A DNA stretch of 64,000 nt, taken from NCBI RefSeq assembly GCF_009727055.1, contig NC_052359.1:57444912-57508911 (forward strand), given 5' to 3'. A model generated the notes under the pieces. It did not search any database and had not been told where the DNA came from. It worked only from the letters and a program-made list of their open reading frames with translations. The DNA is from Benincasa hispida. Taxonomy: Eukaryota > Streptophyta > Magnoliopsida > Cucurbitales > Cucurbitaceae. Positions 13,601 through 25,004 of this stretch are shown here, piece by piece; within the stretch, counting starts at the first letter, position 1; every line of letters starts with the position of its first letter. Both the position numbers and the translations under genes were made by a program.

Positions 13601-15353
13601 TTCACTGACACATTGTACTTCTACTGCCCATCATTGCCATTTTACGGATTATATATATATATGAAATTTTAATTATGTTTTTTTCCCTTTCTTTTTGAAT
13701 TACCGTTTTAAAAATGTGGGTTTAGCCTCTAAATTTTTAAAACATAATTTTTAAGTTTCGAATTTTTTAAAAAATTATTTTCTAAATCTACGAATTTTCT
13801 AAAAATAGATTTAAAAAGGTTAATGCAATATTTTTATTATTTTAAATTAGAAAATAGATTTTTAAAATTACATAGTCTCTCTAAAATTATTTTCTAGACG
13901 TATTTTTGTAATTCAAAAAATTTATACAATTATAAAGAATGAAAATAAAAAAAAAATAGTCAAAAAATCTTTTAAACTTATTCTTAAAAATTTTAGGATT
14001 AAAAAAAGGTACATTTTAATAACTCAATGACAAATTAACAATAAACTAGTAGATAAGGAATAAAGACTAGAATTAAACAAACTTAAAAAAACATGGACCA
14101 AAATGGTATTTTAAGCTATTTTTTCCCCTAAAGAAGTTAAAAGATCCTGACCATTAAAATCTTGTTTGATAACTTATTGGTTTTCTATTTTAAATGACTT
14201 TAAAATAAATTAAAAAAATTTGGCTCATATTAACCTCACTGACCTATTATTATGATTGTTTTTAGAGTTCATAAATCGTTTCATTTTAAATAAAAGTGAG
14301 GGAAAAAAAAAAGGTCAAATTAGAGTTTCCAAATCTTAAAATAGGTATTTTAATAAGAAAGAATGTTTATNGAGTAGGTTGTTTTTGGATTGTAATGTTG
14401 TTAAATCACTGCTGAACTCAATAGCTTGCGATAATGAGTCATGGTAAAATATTGAAGAGTAAATTACATTACAAGCAAAGAATTAAATATTTAAACCTAT
14501 ACTCACATAGAGAAGATAAAAAGTAATTAAATTCTTCAATATTTCTTACCTAACTTTGTCTTCTAGAAATTCTTTATTTTTGTCATCCTTTACATCACAC
14601 ATTTAATTTAATGGTCATTTTTAGGCAATGTTCTTGTCTTTCTTTTTTATAATTTGAAATTCATACTATTTATAAATAAATGTGTAGTTTTAGATCAAGT
14701 TATTTCGATCTTAGAAATAACTATATTATTTAATAACCATTCATTTTTCTGTAAACAACTTAAAAAAGCGAACTAAATTTTGTTTAAATTTTCTTTTAAA
14801 CTGTACAAATAAAATTGGTGCTTAACAGTTCATTATTTTGTCGCATTTTCTTTCTAAAGGCAACTTAATATTTTTCTTGTAATAATTGGTTATTGTTGGT
14901 TTTATAAATATATAATATTGAATTGAAGGTTATGAACAATTATTGGTTTTGGGTATATCTATATGATTCGCATGTATTTCGATGACTTTAGAGAGTGCCA
15001 CGTGGACGATTCGCTCTAGCTTTTTGTAGCAATCAATTACAAAAGTAAATGTGATCTCATTTTCTATAGTTGTAATTACTAAACATTTTTCCTATTTCAA
15101 TATAGTCCCTAAATTTCTAATTAATTTCAATCTAATCACTTCATTAATTAACAATGCTATCCATTTATAATAGCCGTATCAATATCAATTAGCTTTTGTT
15201 TAATATGGTTTGATATCGATCAAAATTTACTCATTATTTATTTTTCTAAAATTAGTTTCATCTTTGAGCCTTTTCAATTTTCACATTTTTAAGTTTTTTT
15301 TTTTAAAACAATAATTAAATTTGGGATTTTAAAGGTTAAACAAAAATCTCAAC
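10690..15353. other. AT-rich intergenic region with simple repeats
   Basis: Contains poly-A near 12149-12168, a GAAAAA run at 13376-13402, an AAT run at 13566-13592 and one undetermined base at 14371. A one-sided terminus resembling the TAA-flanked MITE family occurs near 14160 (TTGTTTGATAAC), but no partner end was found. No gene was recognised; the 60-codon frame at 12365-12547 (-) has no family features. Confidence 0.5.
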
Positions 15354-15356
15354 CTA

Positions 15357-15941
15357 TACTACAAGAAAGAAGTATTTTTCCGATGCCACGAATTATTGAA
15401 AAATAGTTTAAAATACGTTAAGAGATCATTTCGTGGCGTCGTGGGTATAGTTGGAATATATCCGTCGAGAGATAAAAACCCACAATGCATATGGCTAGGC
15501 CGTTGGGAGTCACTCCAAACTTCTGACACTGTAAAAACGTCGTTGGGAGTAAATCTCTCAATGCATATTTTACGTCGTCAGGAGTAGGGGTGAGCATCCG
15601 TTGGTTGGAGTCGGTTTTTCGACTAAACCACCACCAAACCAACTATGATTGGTTTAGTAAATGTTCAAACTGACCTTGACCATCGAGGAGTAAAAGTTCG
15701 TCAGTAAATTTGATCGGTTTTATTCTTTATTTTTTTCTTTTAACAAAATCTAATTTGGAATTTTTTTCAAACCAACACCAACCGACTCCTCTCCTTCTTC
15801 GATCGACCGCCTTTGGTTCGGTCGGCCGACTTGGGTGTTCGATCTATCATGCTCACCCAAGTCAGGAGATATACTTTCTCCCGACCATTTAACTCTCGAT
15901 TGTTATTTCACGTGTCATGAGAGGCTTTTTCTCTTGTAGTG
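15357..15941. mobile_element. Non-autonomous CACTA-like element, 585 bp
   Basis: Left end TACTACAAGAAAGA (first C changed to T) and right end CTCTTGTAGTG are CACTA-type termini. A 3-bp target duplication CTA lies at 15354-15356 and 15942-15944. Subterminal motifs such as GTTGGGAGT and CTCCCGACC match those of the larger element at 33104-34204, suggesting one family. It encodes no transposase. A hAT-like MITE (15586-15861) is inserted inside it. Confidence 0.8.
15586..15861. mobile_element. hAT-like MITE nested in the CACTA element
   Basis: Termini AGGGGTGAGCAT and ATGCTCACCCAAG are inverted. They are flanked by 8-bp TCAGGAGT (15578-15585) and TCAGGAGA (15862-15869), a 7/8 target duplication as expected for the hAT superfamily. 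The interior has inverted CCGACTCC/GGAGTCGG segments and no coding capacity. Confidence 0.8.
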
Positions 15942-15944
15942 CTA

Positions 15945-16919
15945 TATCATCTCATTGTTAAGATTAGTTTATATATTTAATAATAATAATAATAAAAAGT
16001 TAATTATCTGACTATAACTTAACTTGCACTTATGTATATACCTTCAATTAAGATGTATAAGATTCGAATTCTCCAACTCCGTTGAAACTAAAATAACAAC
16101 CCTAATACAAACTGCAAGTAACAAATTGTTACATTCTAATTTTTCACCTCTACCAAAAAAAAAAAAAAAAAAAAAAAAAAAAGAAAAGGGATTGCATTTA
16201 TAACAAGAATAAAGGAAAACTCGTAAAAGAATAGATATATATATATAATATATATATAAAAAAAAAAAATTATTGAGAGATCCAAAAAACTTTACATAAA
16301 AGATTCGAATCTCATGCCACTTCATATGATTCATCATCCACTAATCAAAATTCTCTTGTTTTCACTTTTTTTTTCTTTCATATTTTTAGGAACAATCATT
16401 TGCCTTTCACGAAAAGCATGCATATAAACTCATTTTATTTTTTACTTTTTCATTCTTTTAATCCAACAAAAAGATAATAATTAAATAACAATTTTTGTTT
16501 AATGAGAAAAAAAAAAAAGAAAAGAAAGGAAAAGGTGGGTTTCTTTATGGCAGGGGTTTTGGCCTATCCTTTCCCGTCGGCGCAATACATGCAATGCAGG
16601 ACACTTTCTTCCTTCAAGGCTAAGTACCAAAATATGAGGCCCTTTACCTTATTGCCTTCTATTGCACATTTCATTCTTGTCTTTCCCCCACGTTAATTCC
16701 CAAGGGGACATTTTTTCTTTTGGTATGTTGCATTGAAGAGGAATTATTAGAGGATGTTCGTGTTTGAAACCGGTTCAATTAGGTTAAAGAAACGTTTTTG
16801 GATCTCTATTGGTCGAGTTTTGGATTTGAAAACATCAACCGAAGACCTAACAAGTGAAAGTGGAAGAAAATAATGATGCTCAAGTCGATCTTCTCTTTCA
16901 ACTTACAATTTTCAATAAC
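15945..16919. other. Intergenic AT-rich spacer with poly-A tract
   Basis: Holds a 27-base poly-A tract near 16155-16183 and short TA runs near 16235-16260. The frames at 16044-16337 (-) and 16502-16696 (+) run through low-complexity sequence and show no family features. Nothing functional was recognised. Confidence 0.5.
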
Positions 16920-16967
16920 TAAGGTCTCGTTTGATAACATTTTGTTTTTTTTTTTTTAAAATTAAAT

Positions 16968-17432
16968 TGTTAGTCGTGGTCAATTCCGAATCTCAATCAT
17001 TGTTGTGCGTAGAAGATCCACTGTCTTGAAAGCAAAATCGACACGAACTCGATGCTAAATCACCAGAAGTCGATTACTCCTGGTTAACATAACGCCGTGC
17101 TAAGACGTGCACTCATGTCCAATCGAGTGGAAACTTTGCTCAGAATTAAATCATTTTTAATAGAGAAAAATATCATATCAAACTCAAATTTCACTCTTAG
17201 TGGACTAAAACAACCATGTTTCTTTTTATAAGAATCCAACAACAATGTTTTTCTAAATTAAATGTAGAAAACGTTTCAGATCTTAATTACATACGAAACA
17301 TTTCATATCTAAATTACTTACAGAAAACCATTTTCAAATTTAAATTAAATATGAAAATACATTTAGAAATTTTTGGCTCATTTTATTACAAGTCATTCCA
17401 GCAAATGACTAATTGACTAGTCATTCCCAACA
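16968..17432 (-). repeat. 3' LTR of the copia element
   Basis: Aligns by eye with 24495-25004: both have the landmarks GAAGATCCACTG, GTGGAAACTTTGCTCA, AATTTCACTCTT and ATGACTAATTGACTAGTCAT in the same order. Divergence and indels between the copies indicate an old insertion. Confidence 0.8.
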
Positions 17433-18145
17433 ATCCCTCCCAATCCCCCACAAATGATTAGCAATTAAAAAAATAATAAATAATTTATCTGAACAAATAT
17501 AGGAGAATAAACTTAAACATCAATATATTTCAACTTTGAATTAACGCATAGTGAAGTAGAGTATAACAACTTGATTAGAGAGAGTGAGTAACTCTTGAAC
17601 TTTCAATAACTATGGTTGAGACTCCCACAACACGTTTTACTCTTTAAATTTCCATCAATTCCGCGATAAAAGCGTGCTATTTAAGGCCATGCACATAGAA
17701 CCTTGAGTCAACGTGAAAGCTCTAGAAAAAAGATCCTTAAACTTTTCCATAGAAGGCAACCATACCTTCACAATCACGTTAATTGCTTCATCAAGTCTAT
17801 CGTAATAAACCACTCAAAACTGAGCTACGAAAACTTCACATCTAGTCCATATCAAGACCAACTTCATTAAGTCTGTCAAAGACAAACCACTCAAAAACTG
17901 AGCCATGAAGATTTTACAATTATCTATCAAGTCCATACCAGGACCACCCAAAGGAAGGGCAATGGTCTTTTTAAAGGTTTTAATTCAGTCCATCAAGTCC
18001 GTACTACGACCACCCAAATGAAAGGCCATGGACTATCAAGTTTATTGCAATAGACCACCCAGATAAAGGACTATGGACCATTAAGTCTATCACAATAGAC
18101 CACCCAGATAAAGAACTATGGACCATTATAATAGTTTGAGTCCCA
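17433..18145. repeat. Copia 3' untranslated region with degenerate ~50-60 bp tandem repeats
   Basis: Between the RNase H remnant and the 3' LTR. From about 17780 to 18130 a degenerate unit recurs about six times, with core (on +) TCAAGTCTATCACAATAGACC then ACCCAGATAAAG and CTATGGACCAT. The last two units are nearly identical and those further left are more diverged, giving a gradient of decay. Confidence 0.6.
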
Positions 18146-18292
18146 TACTTGTTGAAAATTCTAGAATTACTCTCCTTGTGAGGCCTTTAGTGAGAGGATT
18201 TGCATAATTCCTCTCAAACCTCATAATGAAATAATCCTCCTTTTAGTAATTGCTTCACAGTTCCATACCTAAGGGTATATGCCTCCTTTTTC

Positions 18293-18463
18293 TAGGGGTG
18301 GAAACGGTTCGATTCGGTTCGGTTTAGTGGTCAAAACGAACCAAACCGTTTTTTTAAAATGTGAAACCAAACCGTCCGGTTCGGTTCAGTTCGGTTTTTA
18401 ATTCGGTTTTGTTCTTTAAATTAAAAGCGGTTTGGTTTTAAATTTTGGTTTTACTTATATATA

Positions 18464-18516
<53 letters not shown>

Positions 18517-18686
18517 GTTCGGTTCAGTTTCAAATTCGATTTTCAAAAGTGAAACCGAACCGAATCGAATTAATTCAGTTTCAAAATTTCTTCAAACCGG
18601 ATCGAACCGTATTTTTCGGTTTCATTGAGTTTTTGGTTTGGTTTTTAGAAACGGTTTGATTTTTGCGGTTTGAATGACCACCCTTA
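18293..18686. mobile_element. 394-bp hAT-like MITE inside copia RNase H
   Basis: Ends TAGGGGTGGAAACGG and GACCACCCTTA are inverted. Flanks are CCTTTTTC (18285-18292) and CCTTTTGC (18687-18694), a 7/8 match for an 8-bp target duplication. The interior is dominated by GGTTCGGTT-type inverted arms around a TA microsatellite (about 18449-18511), so the element can fold into a long hairpin. Confidence 0.8.
18449..18511. repeat. TA microsatellite at MITE centre
   Basis: Near-pure alternating TA of about 60 bp, lying at the loop of the inverted-repeat MITE. Confidence 0.85.
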
Positions 18687-18752
18687 CCTTTTGCATCATA
18701 CACACTATGCTTGACAATTCTATGACAGCTTGTGAATCACAGTGTAAAGAGA

Positions 18753-20680
18753 TGATAGAGTTAGAAAACGTGCAACGAAAGAAAAACGGATCATTAAGCA
18801 TTCTAACTCATTAATTTTGGCTTTGAATAAAGCATGCTCATAAACTAAAAATAGGGTTTCATTACTAACTTTGAAGAACTTCTTGAATCACGATTCCAAC
18901 TGCAAATCTTCTCAAATCTTGTTGTGGATCAGCACAAGGTCTTCTTTACTATCCTCTTGGAGCCTTAGATTGAGTTGTGGGACTCAAAAACAAGCTTTAT
19001 TAGGAAAAATTGGGAGAAGAGGTCACTGGTTTTGTAAACAGAAGTCCATCTTCAACCTTTGAAGACCCTCAGCAAAATTACTTCAATTGTATGCCCGATT
19101 TCCACTCAAAATTGAGTTATTTATTTCATGACTTTCATGTATGTATTACACCTTCTACTATGAATTTGATTGAAAATTTTGAAGTGGAAGAGTGATTGAG
19201 TTACTACCATTAGAAAAGTGGAAAAATCCCACTTTTGTGGGTTTTTCCATTTCCCCAATTTCTCAATTTTATTTTTGATTTTAAAACTAATTTCAAAACC
19301 AAAATTCAATTTTAGTTTTTAATTTATATTTAAAACTGAAATTATATTAATTTTACAAAAAAATTAATTCAAAATTAATTTTTCTAATAAAATTAATAAT
19401 TAATAATTAATTAAACAATTTAATTAATTTCTAATTAATTTAATATCAAATATTAAATTAATTAATCACTGATTCCACTATCATGAATCCCTATTTGTGA
19501 ATTTAGTATTTAAATCATATTTAAATATTAATCGATTCTCCAATTTTGTTTAATTCAAAATTAAACGTGTAATTATATCACATATAATTACTAATTCCCT
19601 TATTCGAATTTGAAGTTTTCAAATCAACTTATCATGCTACTCTAAGGCTAATCCGTTTGTGAGCTAGTTGTGGGACCTAGTGGACCTAAAGATCATGGGT
19701 TCTAACGATCCGATATTAATTGGCTAAACTCTTTACACCGAATTAACCCTCATTCGTTAACTACTGGGTCACTCCACTAAAACCCAAAGTTGCACTCCCC
19801 TCACTGTAAATATATTATGTCCACTCAATATAACCATGATTAATAAGTTAACCATTCATAGGTTGTTCGTAATAACAGCTGGGTCAAATGATTGTTTTAC
19901 CCCCGAGATTATCTATTGTTCCTTAAGTCCCACTGATCTTCTAATGAACAATATGTTTATGATCTGATCATCAAACCAAGTCCCTCTCGGACCATTGAGA
20001 GGGTGGGGCCCTTTGTTCAAGACCCGAAGTCAATACTTAAGGGAACATCCTCTCTATCCCTGAAAGAGGGTAGGAGCGAATTCTATCTTGTACCCTATAT
20101 CCCTATGTATCTACCTGGTCTTATCTCTGAAATGGAAGGATTATTGAGCCAACCCTCACCTATGCAAACCTAAGGATAATCCCGAATAAACAGGAGCTCA
20201 TAGTTAGTTCAGGATTAAGGTCAAGTTACCTAGGTCATCGTTTTGAAATAGTCAGTCTTAAACAGTAAACAACGTTATAAAGTAAGAGTGACTTATTTTG
20301 TGGTCCGATCTTATGCAAACTCATTGCATAGGACGACCCCACTCCTCATGTCATGACTTGTACGAATTATGATCACTTTTTTTGTAGCATTTTACAACTC
20401 TTTGTAACAACTACAGAGTGGACCGCATCAGTGTTGCCAGAATAAGGTACCCAACCTTATTCATATACTATAAACCATTTTGACTATTTATTCAAACCTG
20501 ATCCACTTTTATGTCTCCACATAAAGTTCAAGTACTCATGTAATAGTCATGGATATTTTAGTTTATTGGATTTATTTCTAAAACGAAATAAGCAATTCAT
20601 ATATTCAATGACAACTTATTGAATTGTCAGAATAAGTTTAATGTTTACAAACCACGAGTTTTAGGACATAAAACCCAACA
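18753..20680 (-). mobile_element. Solo LTR of a copia-type element, 1928 bp
   Basis: Runs TGATAGAG...CCCAACA on + (TGTTGGGTTTTATG...TATCA on -) and is flanked by a perfect 5-bp duplication AGAGA at 18748-18752 and 20681-20685. It sits inside the copia RNase H sequence; deleting the LTR and one AGAGA restores the domain order. The U3 side has landmarks shared with other LTRs of this window, such as the CCTTAATCCTGA type motif and ATTAGAAGATCAGTGG on -. No internal domain is present, so recombination between two LTRs probably removed it. Confidence 0.9.
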
Positions 20681-21349
20681 AGAGACTTGTACTAATGCCC
20701 ACCCACAATGGTACATCTCCCAGTAGGCTTCTAAGCCACTAAGCCTCTTGTCCTGCTAATTCTAGAGCAATAAATTCAAACTCCATAGTGAACCTTTCTA
20801 TACAAGTATGTTTTGTAGACTTCCATGAAATAGCTCCTCTACCCAATAAGAATACATCCACTAGTAAAGTTTACTTCGTCTTCTAAGTTACCCAGTTTGC
20901 ATACCCTTCTTATATGGAAAAAATTATTAAAATGCAAACAATAATCCACTGTACCATTAAGATATCTTTATAAACGATGAAGAGCAATCAAATAATCTCT
21001 ATCATGATTATGTATATATTTACTCAATCTTCTTACAACATATGCAATAATAGGTCTAGTATAGTTCATAAAAAACATAACAGTTCCTATAATCTTTGCA
21101 TATTCAGATTGAGAAATATTATCTCCTTTATTTTTCTGAAGGCTCATATTAGCATCATAAGGTGTTCTTACAGGAGTATCGTCATGACTATCAAATCTCT
21201 TTAACAATTTTCCAATGTAGTGTGGTTGACCCAAATAAAATTTGTTCTCAGTTTTTCTAAGCTTGACACCAAGTATTACGCCAACTCTCCTTTATCTAAT
21301 TCATTTCAAAATGTGACAATGATAACTTGTAAAAAAAAAGGTAATCAAT

Positions 21350-21800
21350 AAAAAAAATGGAAATAGTGAATCAAGATCTAGATGGATACCTATCTTTATC
21401 TCTATCCATGGAGATATTGATACATATGGATAGAAATCGATCTAAACGAGACTCGAGATGGATAGATATGTCCCTATGAGCAACTACGCCGATCTTTATA
21501 TGGCTGTTTTTGTTTCTGTATTCCTGATTTGTCCACTAGGTCAATCTGGTTGGTTCTTTACGACTAGTTTTAGTGTAGCAATTATATTTCAATTCATCCT
21601 CTTTTTCCAAGGGTTTCATAATTGAATATTGAACCCCCTTGGTTAGAACCATTAAGGGGCTTAATGATTTGTACCATTAAAGGAAAGGCTCGACGAGGAA
21701 GGAAAACGCTTTCGGAGACCACGGGATTGGATTTCTTTTTCATAAAAAATGAAGAAGGTCGATGATGGCCTACGGTGCGTGTTATCTGAAGGGAACAACT
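21350..21800 (+). pseudogene. psbD: Plastid-derived DNA with psbD fragment (NUPT)
   Basis: At about 21501-21626 the + strand reads [19 protein letters not shown] and then [12 protein letters not shown], the mid-protein segment of photosystem II D2 (psbD). There are substitutions relative to the usual plastid protein, and a stop where Trp follows FQGFHN. The DNA match is unmistakable for plastid psbD, so this is transferred organelle DNA. Sequence before (21350-21500) and after (21640-21800) is GC-richer than the surroundings and may be further organelle sequence, but I could not assign it. It lies within the decayed copia element. Confidence 0.75.
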
Positions 21801-22084
21801 TGGTATTATTGATTACATTTACGTTTGTTCAAAAAATAAGTATATTATCAGCGTACAAACATACAATCACACAATTAGCTCAAATAACTTTGAGCAAACA
21901 CATGTATTAATGGATATTTACTAGTGTACCGTTAAAGTTCTAATCACACAATTATTTGGAAGCTAGGCCACTATTGAGAAATGACTTTTTTACATCCATT
22001 TGATGTATTATACTAATGTTATTAAGGCTTTGTTTCCTTTAAGAAATTCTATTAAATCATGAAGTTCAATTTTCACTTTCTCTT

Positions 22085-22580
22085 TCCATGATCCTAGATA
22101 GGCTCAATAAATTGAAATTATATAGTTGTGTATCCATGAGCATCTCCTTATCTAATCAATGTGGGACTTTGGTCGCATTCCCAACGATCCTCCTCTCGAA
22201 TAAAGGACCAACTAAACCTCCCCTTAAATAACCATCCATCTACTTAACTCTTATCTAAGCAAACTTCTTTTCACTAAAGTATACCTCCTATTCAATAGAG
22301 TTCAATCATGGATCATACCTGACTACTTTTGGAGCTTCATTACATCTTTGTTCGGCACTGAAGGATTTATATCAACGTGGCTAAGCTAGGGGACGACTCT
22401 GATACTACTTATTAGAGATAGCAACTCTCTAAATATCTCCACAATAGTATGATATTGTATTCACTTTAGACATAAGCTCTCATGACCTTGATTTTAGGTT
22501 TGACCCCAAAAAACCTCATATCAACGGAGATAATTGTTCTAACTTATATATCCATGAAAAGTCCTTATAAAATGTCCACA
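22085..22580 (-). mobile_element. TRIM-type miniature LTR element, truncated
   Basis: On -, an LTR tail with GAGAGCTTATG and ATACTATTGTGGAGA ends near 22410. A primer-binding-like AGTATCAGAGTC (22407-22395), complementary to initiator tRNA-Met, follows it. After about 200 bp of non-coding interior comes a purine tract (GAGAGGAGGAT) and then a new LTR start TTGGGAATGCGACC with CCCACATTGATTAG at 22186 and leftwards. Both LTR copies share CATGGATAyAyAA. This is a terminal-repeat retrotransposon in miniature; each LTR copy is incomplete. Confidence 0.65.
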
Positions 22581-24494
22581 TATTTATAGCTTAGACAATA
22601 TCTCAAATTACCATCAATTTTACAAGCTTCCACAAAAAATGATGGAATTTACATATTTTCATACTAGAAACAAGCTAGGTGAGTCAAAATAATGTTATAA
22701 GGTCACATTGAATTTAAAAGTATAATAATACTTTTCAACTTCATAAAAATTAATGACCAAACATGATAATTTAATCATGCATAAACTTTGTCAAATATAA
22801 CGTACATGGAATATTATTTCCATTCATGCTAACATGTTAATAAACATGCTCAAGTACAATAGCATCTTATTTAAGATAATACAGTTTACTACTCACGAAA
22901 TATTCGAATACGTACTCATCAAGTTATATTGAATATCATGCTATACAATAGCAGTAAAATAAAATTGCTAAATTTTCATACCATATATAAAAATTAAATT
23001 TGTGGAACAATCTGATAAACCACGTGAGCCAACTGTGTCAACACATGTCACATCAACCTCATCAATCAAGAGCAAACTCAACTCGACAGTTCAACAAGAG
23101 ATTACAGTCCAATAGATCAATAGTCAACACCTCAAACAATAGAATGATGCATAATTTCTTGTCAAATTTTCAATGGCTATAATATCTAGTATTACAAATG
23201 TTATTTTTCTTGTTGGATATTACACCAGCAAAAACTTACAATTTTCCTTACACGATATCTCTCACCATGAGCATATTTCTCTACTTTATATTTCATTCTT
23301 TTTGAGAAATTAATCCCTAATACATTTTCCAACTAACGTACCATTGGCATTTTCTCAAAATCGATGTTGAATTAATTATCAAAAAGATTATTATAATTCT
23401 TTCCTTGTATACAAGAGCTCTCCTTTGAGCATTATATTTTGGATATTTTAGGAGGCTTGTAGACAATTGGTCACATAAAAAAAAAAAAAAAAAAAATCTT
23501 TGGTTATTGTAATTGTATGTCAAGATTGTCTAAGAAGAGTTCAAGAAGTCTCTATCGAGTTTAACTCAATTTTTAACCAATCAAAATATTTTTAATATAT
23601 GTGAAACTTAATCAAATCAAGAAAAAGATCACTAGCATCATCATCCAAATTGTTAGTGATATTTAACCACAAAATTCAATATCATGCTACAAGACCCATA
23701 TATTCCAAAAGTTCTATCACAAGAACATATTCAACAAAAATTAATCACTAATTTGTTGAGCACAAAGTGAAAACTATATATGTTGAATTGTCTCTCCAAG
23801 TTTCTCAAATCATGTCTCTAGCCGAATGATTTTGTCAACAAATTATTATTATTTAAAATTAATAATAATAAGTGTACCTATTTCCTAAATCTAGTTTACC
23901 AAAATTAATTCTTTTTATTTTTCCTTAATTTTTCTTCCTAATTTGGAATGAAAGTCTTTCTTATTTTTAGATCATTCCTTATCAATCTCAAAACAAGAAT
24001 TAAAGTATAATATCGCTCAAAATTTCTTTCCAACACAATTCATTCATAAAGAACAAAGCAATTATGCTTATATGTTAAAAAGAAAAATTACCCTCTCAAT
24101 TTTGTACATCTTCATTCATTAAATCCAAGCTGAACCATAATATCAGATTTGAAGTTCCTCACTGACATCCAAAGAGATGACTTCTCCTCAAACAAGAATG
24201 TCATGCACAACTAACTCCAGTGGGATTCTTCAAGTTCCATATTGATCGACTCAACTGAGATGATTGCAAATGTGGATTCCAATTTGAACTCGCTTCTAAG
24301 ATCCGACCATGAGATGAACCTTTTCGAATTTGATTAAGTGCTTTTTCGACGACCAGATCTGAATTGAAGTAGTTGCAAAGATGAGAATGGTGTGAGATCC
24401 GTTGACGGTTCCAGTGTTCTTGATTCGATCTGGAGAGGGAGATCGAAGATGGAGGTGCAATTAATCGGTATTCTTTAAATTTTTGCTTTCAAAT
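22581..24494. other. Degraded copia interior, nothing recognised
   Basis: AT-rich sequence between the TRIM and the 5' LTR. The portion next to the LTR (24130-24490) is less AT-rich and probably belongs to the element's untranslated leader. No gag frame and no standard tRNA-Met primer site were seen. A poly-A run lies near 23477-23497. Confidence 0.4.
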
Positions 24495-25004
24495 TGTTAG
24501 TTGTCTTCAATTCCGGTTCTCAATCATTGTTGTGTGGTGGAAGATCCACTGCCTTGAAAGAAAAATCGATGCGACCTTAGTGCTAAATCGCCAAAATCCG
24601 ATTGCTCTCCAAGGTTACTAACACAACACCCTTCTTAGATGTGCACTCGTCGAAGAATGATTGGAATTAAGTGGAAACTTTGCTCAAAATTAAATCATTT
24701 TTAATAGAGAAAAATAACATTCAAACTCAAATTTCACTCTTGTGGACTAAAACAACCATCGTTTTTCTAAATTAAACGTAGAAAACATTTCAGATATTAA
24801 TTAAATATGAAAACATTTCATATCTAAATTATATAGAAAAACGTTTCATATCTAAATTAAATAAGAAAAAATTTCATATCTAAATTAAATACAGAAAGCC
24901 ATTTTCAAATTTAAATTAAATATGAAAATACATTTAGAAACTTTTTGGCTAATTTTATTACAGGTTATTCCAACAAATGACTAATTGACTAGTCATTCCT
25001 AACA
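24495..25004 (-). repeat. 5' LTR of the copia element
   Basis: Direct copy of 16968-17432 with the same order of landmarks. It is about 45 bp longer because of repeated blocks CATTTCATATCTAAATTA within it (24800-24890). The terminal AACA lies at 25001-25004. Confidence 0.8.

Larger units (their letters stand above)
18146..21300 (-). pseudogene. Copia RT C-terminus/RNase H, interrupted by two insertions
   Basis: Read on -. 21240-20968 gives GQPHYIGKLLKRFDSHD, SEYAKIIGTVMFFMNYTRP and the VRRLSKYIHN block that follows the copia RT. 20940-20690 gives the RNase H pieces [23 protein letters not shown] and LRSLLGDVPLWVG. The domain resumes on the far side of the solo LTR at 18747-18690 (LHCDSQAVIELS) and, past the hAT-like MITE, at 18292-18150 (RRHIPL, TVKQLLKGG, ANPLTKGLTRR). 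Stops and frameshifts are scattered, so it is inactive. The order and continuity across both insertions identify them as later events. Confidence 0.85.
16968..25004 (-). mobile_element. Decayed Ty1/copia element (minus orientation) hosting later insertions
   Basis: Defined by two direct LTR copies, 16968-17432 (3' LTR) and 24495-25004 (5' LTR), each running TGTTAGT...AACA on +. A purine-rich tract (GGGGGATTGGGAGGGAT on -) abuts the 3' LTR at 17433. The coding remnant covers the C-terminal RT and RNase H only; recognisable gag, protease and integrase are missing. The flanks share AAAT but not a full 5-bp target duplication. Nested within are a solo LTR, a hAT-like MITE, a TRIM and a plastid DNA fragment. 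The lineage was not determined. Confidence 0.8.

Noticed and set aside
15396..15892. Short frames inside the CACTA/hAT nest
   Set aside because: They cross transposon boundaries and have no domain features.
16968..25004. A perfect 5-bp target duplication for the copia element
   Set aside because: Flanks are TAAAT and AAATT; only AAAT is shared with an offset, so no full duplication is claimed.
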